30,055 nucleotides of DNA, from assembly GCA_045628845.1 (NCBI GenBank), contig JAZQQE010000057.1, positions 1-30,055 of the forward strand, read 5' to 3'. The notes beneath the pieces are model-generated. The model searched no databases, was not told the DNA's origin, and saw only the letters and a list, made by a program, of their open reading frames with translations. A program made the position numbers and the translations under genes. Shown in pieces: positions 25,188 through 30,055 of this stretch (positions are counted from its first letter, which is position 1; every line of letters begins with the position of its first letter). This DNA comes from RGIG7949 sp045628845. Its GTDB lineage: Bacteria > Bacillota > Clostridia > Oscillospirales > Oscillospiraceae.

Positions 25188-27062
25188 ATGGAATTTTATG
25201 CAGGCAGCTGCGATGTTGCCGTCATAGGCGCGGGACACGCCGGTATCGAAGCCGCTCTCGCATCTGCGAGACTCGGGCTTGACACCGTGTGCTTCACAAT
25301 AAACCTTGACGCCGTCGGCAATATGCCCTGCAATCCCGCCGTCGGCGGGACGGGCAAGGGTCATCTCGTACGTGAGCTCGACGCTCTCGGCGGAGAGATG
25401 GCGTGCGCCGCCGACCGCGCCTGCATCCAGTTCCGCACGCTCAACAGAGGCAAGGGCCCCGCGGTATATTCCTTGCGCGCGCAGGCAGACAGACGCGAAT
25501 ATCAGAAGCTGATGAAGCACACGCTCGAAAGCCAGGAAAATCTGCGTCTGAAGCAGGCAGAGATCGTTGAGATCCGCGTCGAGGACGGGCACGTTTCCGC
25601 TGTCGTCACGCAAAACGGAGCCGTTTACGCGGCGCGCGCCGCCGTCATCGCGACCGGCACCTATCTCGGTGGGCGCACCATCACCGGTGACGTTACACGC
25701 ACCGGCGGGCCCGACGGGATGTTCGCCGCTACCGCACTCACCGAATGCCTGACGAAGCTCGGGCTTCCGATAAGGCGTTTCAAGACCGGGACTCCGCCGC
25801 GCATCAACGGACGTACCGTGGATTTTTCGAAGATGGAGATCCAGCCCGGCGATGACGATCCCGAATTTTTTTCCTTCAAAACAGAAGGCACGCCCGAAAA
25901 CCGTGCCGTATGCTATCTTACCTACACTAATGAGCGTACTCATGAAATAATCCGTGCAAATCTCGACCGCAGTCCCCTTTTCTCCGGCGTAATCGAGGGG
26001 GTCGGTCCGCGCTACTGCCCCTCCATAGAGGACAAAGTCGTACGTTTCGCTTCAAAGACGCGCCATCAGCTTTTCATCGAGCCCATGGGTCTCGGCACAG
26101 AGGAGCTCTATATACAGGGACTGTCTTCTTCGATGCCCGAGGACGTACAGCTTGAATTCATGCACACGATAGCAGGACTCGAAAAGGCAGAGATGATGCG
26201 CCCCGCCTATGCCATAGAGTACGACTGCATTGACCCGCTCGCTCTGCGCCCGACGCTCGAAACAAAGCAGGTACGCGGGCTCTACGGCGCAGGTCAGTTC
26301 AACGGCACCTCGGGCTACGAGGAGGCCGCGGTGCAGGGCTTCATCGCAGGCGTCAACGCCGCGAGGCAGATAAAAGGGCTTTCTCCCGTCATCATCGACC
26401 GCTCGCAGGGCTACATAGGCGCGCTTATAGACGACCTCGTTACGAAGGGTACGAACGAGCCCTACCGCATGATGACCTCCCGGAGCGAATACCGCCTCCT
26501 GCACAGGCAGGACAACGCGGACATACGCCTTTCCGGCATAGGGCACGAGATAGGTCTGGTTTCCGACGACGAGTATGCGCGCGTTCAGGAAAAATACGAG
26601 CTCGTCGAAAAAGAGCGTGTGAGGCTCGAACACACCTATCTTCCCGCTTCCGACGCGCTCAACGGGCTTCTCATTTCACGAGAGACCGCGCCCGTATCTT
26701 CATCGGCATCGCTTGCCGACCTCATCCGCAGGCCGCAGCTCGATTACGAAGCGCTCGCGCCGTTCGATGCGGAGAGGCCGGAGCTTCCCGCCGCGGTATG
26801 GCGTCAGGCGGAGATAATGCTCAAATACGAGGGCTACATCAAGCGCCAGGCGAAGCAGGCGGAGGACTTCAAGCGCATGGAATCCCGCCTTCTGCCCGAA
26901 GATATTGATTACATGAACATACTCGGCCTTCGCACCGAGGCGAGGATGAAGCTGACGCAGATACGGCCCGTGAGCTTTGGTCAGGCGGCGCGCATCTCCG
27001 GCATAAGCCCGGCAGACCTTACGGCACTTATCATCTATCTTGAAAGGGGCACGGCAAAGTGA
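25188..27062 (+). CDS. mnmG: tRNA uridine-34 5-carboxymethylaminomethyl modification enzyme MnmG (GidA)
   Basis: A 624-residue FAD protein that, with MnmE, adds a (carboxymethyl)aminomethyl group at C5 of wobble uridine 34. The dinucleotide fold is GAGHAGIEAA (14-23). Cys48 in NMPCNPAVGGTGKGH and the Cys in RYCPSIEDKV match the two functional cysteines of the family. FKTGTPPRI and the C-terminal MnmE-binding domain ending near ISGISPADLTALI are all present, and the length is normal. GGAGG lies 9 bases before the ATG. The stop overlaps the mnmA start. mnmE is not in the window. Confidence 0.97.
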   Translation: MEFYAGSCDVAVIGAGHAGIEAALASARLGLDTVCFTINLDAVGNMPCNPAVGGTGKGHLVRELDALGGEMACAADRACIQFRTLNRGKGPAVYSLRAQADRREYQKLMKHTLESQENLRLKQAEIVEIRVEDGHVSAVVTQNGAVYAARAAVIATGTYLGGRTITGDVTRTGGPDGMFAATALTECLTKLGLPIRRFKTGTPPRINGRTVDFSKMEIQPGDDDPEFFSFKTEGTPENRAVCYLTYTNERTHEIIRANLDRSPLFSGVIEGVGPRYCPSIEDKVVRFASKTRHQLFIEPMGLGTEELYIQGLSSSMPEDVQLEFMHTIAGLEKAEMMRPAYAIEYDCIDPLALRPTLETKQVRGLYGAGQFNGTSGYEEAAVQGFIAGVNAARQIKGLSPVIIDRSQGYIGALIDDLVTKGTNEPYRMMTSRSEYRLLHRQDNADIRLSGIGHEIGLVSDDEYARVQEKYELVEKERVRLEHTYLPASDALNGLLISRETAPVSSSASLADLIRRPQLDYEALAPFDAERPELPAAVWRQAEIMLKYEGYIKRQAKQAEDFKRMESRLLPEDIDYMNILGLRTEARMKLTQIRPVSFGQAARISGISPADLTALIIYLERGTAK

Positions 27063-28063
27063 AGACCGTCATCGGCCTTTCCGGCGGAGTGGATTCCGCC
27101 CTCGCCGCACGTCTTCTGCTTCAGGAGGGGCACGAACTCACCGGAGTCTTCCTCAACATCGGCGGATCGGATGAGGCCGCGGTGCAGACTTCGAAGGAAC
27201 TCGGTATCCCGCTTGAAAAGATCGACGTGCGCTCCGAGCTCGACGAGCTCGTATGCCGCCCATTTATAGACGCATACGTCTCCGGCAGGACCCCGAATCC
27301 CTGCATCATCTGCAATCCGCTCGTCAAATTCCCTGCTCTGCTCGCCGCCGCAGACAGGCTCGGTGCGGAGCGTATCGCTACCGGGCACTACGCCCGTGTC
27401 GAAAAGCGCGGAAGCTTTTACAGACTGCTTGCCGCGAATTCCTCGAACGACCAGTCGTATATGCTCTGCATGCTCGGTCAGGACGTACTGTCCCGCCTGA
27501 TACTGCCGCTCGGCAGCCTTGAAAAAACGGATTCGCGTCGTCTAGCCGCCGAAGCTTCCCTTTCCTCGTCGAAGAGACCTGACAGCATGGAGATCTGCTT
27601 CGTTCCCGACGGCGATTACGCGGGCTATATCGAGAAAAACTGCGGCAGACTTCCCGGAGGCAGCTTTGTCGACGCGGAAGGCAGCGTACTCGGACGTCAC
27701 CTCGGCATACACCACTACACGGTAGGTCAGCGTCGCGGCCTCGGAGTATCCTCCGGCGGGCGGCTGTACGTTTCCAAAATAGATCCGGAGAAAAATACGG
27801 TCCTGCTTACTGACGAATCGGGGCTGATGACGGAGTCCTTCACCACGTGGGCTCCGCACTGGATAGTGGAAAAGCCTGAGCTTCCGCTTCGCTGCGAGGT
27901 CAGGGTGCGGCACGCGAAGGTGCTTGCTCCCGCGACGGTCTGCGCTAACGGTACGGGCCTTATCGTGAAATATGACAAGTCGACGAGGAAGCCTGCGCCA
28001 GGGCAGACAGCGGCGTTTTATCTGAACGGCGAAGTCCTCGGAGGAGCCGAGATAATCGAATAG
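27059..28063 (+). CDS. mnmA: tRNA 2-thiouridine-34 synthase MnmA
   Basis: A 334-residue enzyme that adds sulfur at C2 of the same wobble uridine that MnmG modifies at C5. PP-loop SGGVDS (8-13) for adenylation, catalytic Cys85 in PCIICN, NDQSYML, and second Cys180 in MEICFVPDGDY, followed by the two C-terminal beta domains (HHYTVGQRRGLGV). At 334 residues it is slightly short of E. coli MnmA (368). The GTG start overlaps the mnmG stop as GTGA, implying translational coupling. A terminator follows 7 bases after its stop. Confidence 0.96.
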   Translation: MKTVIGLSGGVDSALAARLLLQEGHELTGVFLNIGGSDEAAVQTSKELGIPLEKIDVRSELDELVCRPFIDAYVSGRTPNPCIICNPLVKFPALLAAADRLGAERIATGHYARVEKRGSFYRLLAANSSNDQSYMLCMLGQDVLSRLILPLGSLEKTDSRRLAAEASLSSSKRPDSMEICFVPDGDYAGYIEKNCGRLPGGSFVDAEGSVLGRHLGIHHYTVGQRRGLGVSSGGRLYVSKIDPEKNTVLLTDESGLMTESFTTWAPHWIVEKPELPLRCEVRVRHAKVLAPATVCANGTGLIVKYDKSTRKPAPGQTAAFYLNGEVLGGAEIIE

Positions 28064-28070
28064 AAAAGCA

Positions 28071-28098
28071 AAAAGCCGTGTTTTTCAACACGGCTTTT
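28071..28098. terminator. Bidirectional terminator between mnmA and spo0A
   Basis: A 12-bp perfect stem (28071-28082 with 28087-28098, core GCCGTGTT) and TTTC loop, with AAAA and TTTT at the arm ends. It sits between two convergent genes and serves both strands. Confidence 0.92.
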
Positions 28099-28113
28099 AT
28101 ATTAAACAAAAAC

Positions 28114-28893
28114 TTATCTGTTCTCTTTGATGCCAAGACTCAGGCGGTCAGCTATCAGAGCGATGAACTCCGAATTCGTCGGCTTGCCCTTGGAATTGGA
28201 GACGGTATAGCCGAAGTACCTCTGCAGTACCTCGATATCTCCCCTGTCCCATGCGACCTCGATGGCGTGCCTGATAGCACGCTCGACTCTGCTCGCCGTG
28301 GTGGAAAACTTCTTTGCGACCATCGGATATAATGCCTTTGTCACGGCATTCATTAGCTCCATATCCTTAACTGTCAGCATAATGGATTCACGGAGGTACT
28401 GGTAGCCCTTGATATGCGCGGGAACGCCTATCTCATGGATTATCTCCGTGACCATGTTCTCGAGGCTCTGCTCAGGTTTCTGCTGCTTTGTGAGCGCTAC
28501 TGCGGCGGAGGGAACGGGCTGGCTCTTACCGACTCTGCGCACTCTCGCAAAAAGCTCCTCCGGATCGCACGGCTTTGGAATGAAATAGTACGCTCCGAGC
28601 GCGGCGGCCTCAGCGACTACGTTATCCGTCATGAAGGACGAGACGACTATAACGGCGGGCGGCTTCGAAAGGCCGGACACGCTCTTTATAAGGGAGAGCC
28701 CGTCCTTTTTCGGCAAAACGACGTCGGTAATGAGCACGTCGGGAGCGTTCTCCGCGACGAGCGCGAGAGCCTCGGCGCCGTCGGATGCGATTCCGGCAAG
28801 CTCTATCCCCTCTTCACGGCGAAGTCTGTCCGTGAAGATCTTTCTGTAATCGTCTCCTGCGTCGGCGATTATGACCGTAATATTTTCCTGCAA
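28114..28893 (-). CDS. spo0A: Sporulation master regulator Spo0A
   Basis: A 259-residue response regulator. The receiver domain (1-120) has phosphoacceptor D57 (LITDVVLP), S85 and K107 in the expected places, but the acidic pocket reads ADAG where Bacillus has ADDN, so the second Asp is Ala12. The DNA-binding domain (about 140-255) is very well conserved: HEIGVPAHIKGYQYLRE, TTASRVERAIRHAIEVAW and FGYTVSNSKGKPTNSEFIA. When phosphorylated it directs entry into sporulation by binding 0A boxes. The start is TTG 28893, with GGAGGAA 7 bases upstream. Terminator at 28071-28098. No clear 0A box is seen upstream. Confidence 0.96.
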   Translation of the reverse strand: MQENITVIIADAGDDYRKIFTDRLRREEGIELAGIASDGAEALALVAENAPDVLITDVVLPKKDGLSLIKSVSGLSKPPAVIVVSSFMTDNVVAEAAALGAYYFIPKPCDPEELFARVRRVGKSQPVPSAAVALTKQQKPEQSLENMVTEIIHEIGVPAHIKGYQYLRESIMLTVKDMELMNAVTKALYPMVAKKFSTTASRVERAIRHAIEVAWDRGDIEVLQRYFGYTVSNSKGKPTNSEFIALIADRLSLGIKENR

Positions 28894-28960
28894 TTGAGTT
28901 CCTCCGTTCAGAATGATTCAGTACTCAATGCGGCATTACGCAATAAGCGAGCCCGGTTAT

Positions 28961-28989
28961 ACAATACAGCATTTAGTAAGAAACGGCAA
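28961..28989 (-). promoter_or_regulatory. Possible proximal spo0A promoter
   Basis: Read on minus: TTGCCG (28989-28984), 17 bases, TATTGT (28966-28961). Both boxes are imperfect. Confidence 0.35.
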
Positions 28990-29034
28990 CTATTATTTCC
29001 ATATCTTTGTTATTTTTTCTCTGTTTGTGTCCAA

Positions 29035-29063
29035 ATATTACCATTTTCTTCCGTGACTTGCAA
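29035..29063 (-). promoter_or_regulatory. Possible distal spo0A promoter
   Basis: Read on minus: TTGCAA (29063-29058), 17 bases, TAATAT (29040-29035). Better than the proximal site; it would give a leader of about 135 bases. I see no good sigma-H match. Confidence 0.45.
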
Positions 29064-29145
29064 TAGGCAATCTGCACAATTTTGTAAATGTTTCTTGTAC
29101 GGAGAAGTTAATGAGATATTTCCGTCGCAGAATGTGTAATGAAAT

Positions 29146-29178
29146 GCGAAAATGTCGCTTCACAAGCGACCTTTTCGC
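29146..29178. repeat. Long inverted repeat upstream of the vWA gene
   Basis: 15-base arms (29146-29160 and 29164-29178) around CAC pair with a single mismatch (core GTCGCTT/AAGCGAC, outer GCGAAAA/TTTTCGC). It ends 52 bases before the vWA start codon. It lacks a following T run, so it is not a standard terminator; it may be an mRNA leader structure or a protein site. Confidence 0.7.
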
Positions 29179-29230
29179 TCTCCCTCCGACGTATCATCAG
29201 ATCACAAAATAACTTACGGAGGGATATTCA

Positions 29231-29875
29231 ATGAAAAACGACATCACAGAACTCGTATTCATACTCGACAGGAGCGGCTCCATGTCAGGGCTCGAAAAAG
29301 ACACCATAGGCGGATTCAACGCCATGCTCGAAAAGCAAAAGAAGACGCCCGGAAAGGTCTTCGTCACGACGGTCCTGTTTGACAGTGAGTCGCAGATACT
29401 GCACGACAGGCTTCTGCTTGAAATGGTCGCGCCCATGACGGAGGAGGAATACTTCGTCGGCAGCTGCACGGCGCTCTATGATGCGGTGGGCTCCGCTATT
29501 CGCCACATCTCCGAGATACACAAATACGCCCGTCCCGAGGACGTACCCGGTCAGACGCTTTTCGTCATCACGACCGACGGCATGGAAAACGCGAGCAAGC
29601 ACTACAACGCGGAAAAGGTCAAAAAGCTCATAGAAGAAAAGAAGTCCCGGAATGGATGGGAATTCCTCTTCCTCGGAGCTAACATTGACGCCGTAGCCTC
29701 CGCGGAACGCTTCGGCATCTCGGCTGACCACGCGGTCGACTATAAATGTGACGCTGAAGGCATGGCTCTCAATTTCAAAGTACTTTGCTCGACCATATCC
29801 GACGTTCGCGCGAAAAGATGCGTCTCCCCCTCGTGGAAGAAAAAGATCGAGGCTGATTTCAAGGAGCGCGGCTGA
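29231..29875 (+). CDS. von Willebrand factor A (vWA) domain protein
   Basis: A 214-residue soluble protein that is essentially one vWA domain. The metal-ion-dependent adhesion site is complete: D13-R-S15-G-S17, T80 in GSCTALYDAVG, and D116 in ITTDGMEN. There is no signal peptide, so it is probably cytoplasmic, like the vWA proteins of stress and tellurium-type gene sets rather than adhesins. GGAGGG lies 8 bases before the ATG. A macro-domain gene follows 58 bases later from its own promoter. Partner and process unknown. Confidence 0.9.
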   Translation: MKNDITELVFILDRSGSMSGLEKDTIGGFNAMLEKQKKTPGKVFVTTVLFDSESQILHDRLLLEMVAPMTEEEYFVGSCTALYDAVGSAIRHISEIHKYARPEDVPGQTLFVITTDGMENASKHYNAEKVKKLIEEKKSRNGWEFLFLGANIDAVASAERFGISADHAVDYKCDAEGMALNFKVLCSTISDVRAKRCVSPSWKKKIEADFKERG

Positions 29876-29881
29876 CCGCTA

Positions 29882-29910
29882 TTGAACACGCCGAGAGCAA
29901 GCTGTATAAT
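29882..29910 (+). promoter_or_regulatory. Sigma-A promoter of the macro-domain gene
   Basis: TTGAAC (29882-29887), 17 bases, TATAAT (29905-29910), 23 bases before the start codon, in the gap after the vWA gene. Confidence 0.75.
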
Positions 29911-29933
29911 ACAAACAATAAGGAGGTGCCGGA

Positions 29934-30055
29934 ATGCCGCTTGAGATCATCCGTCAGGATATAACGAAGATCAAATGCGACGCCATAGTGAACGCCGCGA
30001 AAAACTCCCTGCTCGGAGGCGGCGGCGTTGACGGCGCCATTCACGCCGCGGCAGG
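29934..30055 (+). CDS. Macro-domain protein (ADP-ribose binding or deacylating), 5' part only
   Basis: The first 40 codons run off the right edge. The sequence contains QDITKIKCDAIVNAAKNSLL and GGGGVDGAIHAAA, the ADP-ribose-binding core of macro domains of the MacroD/YmdB type, which remove O-acetyl or ADP-ribose groups. AGGAGGTG is 5 bases before the ATG. The remaining domain layout is unseen, so a fused extra domain cannot be excluded. Confidence 0.9.
   Translation, partial: MPLEIIRQDITKIKCDAIVNAAKNSLLGGGGVDGAIHAAA

Larger units (their letters stand above)
28894..29230. other. AT-rich divergent intergenic region between spo0A and the vWA gene
   Basis: A 337-base stretch with no coding region I can support. 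On minus it holds two tandem promoter-like sites for spo0A; on plus it holds a strong hairpin (29146-29178) and the ribosome binding site ACGGAGGG of the vWA gene. It is more AT-rich than the flanking genes. I find no exact 0A box (TGTCGAA) on either strand and no convincing plus-strand promoter. Confidence 0.6.

Overview
The window reads as chromosomal DNA from a Gram-positive, low-oxygen Clostridia-type bacterium, probably from a gut lineage related to Oscillospirales or Christensenellales. This rests on Spo0A, a DUF2508-BofA pair, YlxM next to ffh, a dimeric-type glycyl-tRNA synthetase, a split transketolase, strong GGAGG ribosome binding sites and consensus sigma-A promoters. Base composition is moderately GC-rich. 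Genes are packed tightly on both strands. I see no insertion sequence, prophage, CRISPR array or rRNA, and no clear sign of recent transfer.

Layout. Bases 1-5936 (minus) hold the first 1,978 codons of a giant membrane enzyme of the cyclic beta-1,2-glucan synthase family, cut by the window edge. Diverging from it is a translation and secretion cluster on plus: ylxM, ffh, rpsP, khpA, rimM, trmD (6120-9684). A tRNA-Pro(CGG) gene with a perfect consensus promoter and its own terminator follows. Next come mscS and an ABC-F ATPase, then a convergent Pro/Thr-rich lipoprotein (minus), a PAP2-family phosphatase (plus) and a four-gene minus operon. Read from its promoter near 21050, that operon is ParE/GyrB-like, ParC/GyrA-like, YitT, then a transglutaminase-fold lipoprotein.

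Downstream are a DUF2508-bofA pair (plus), the operon glyS then transketolase N-half then C-half (minus), mnmG-mnmA (plus, tRNA wobble uridine modification), spo0A (minus), and at the right edge a vWA-domain protein followed by a macro-domain protein cut by the window end (plus).

How the genes work together. Three blocks serve translation: the SRP/S16/RimM/TrmD cluster, mnmG-mnmA, and tRNA-Pro with glyS. The topoisomerase pair handles DNA topology, and Spo0A with BofA point to a sporulation programme. Four inverted repeats sit at gene ends as terminators, three of them between convergent genes.

Points most worth a second look: two near-identical 22-bp inverted-repeat operators bracketing the consensus promoter of ylxM-ffh, one of them also placed to affect the divergent glucan synthase; a transglutaminase-fold lipoprotein that has lost its Cys and His and is translationally coupled to YitT; a Spo0A receiver lacking one acidic-pocket Asp; Glu at position 169 of TrmD; and the vWA-macro pair.
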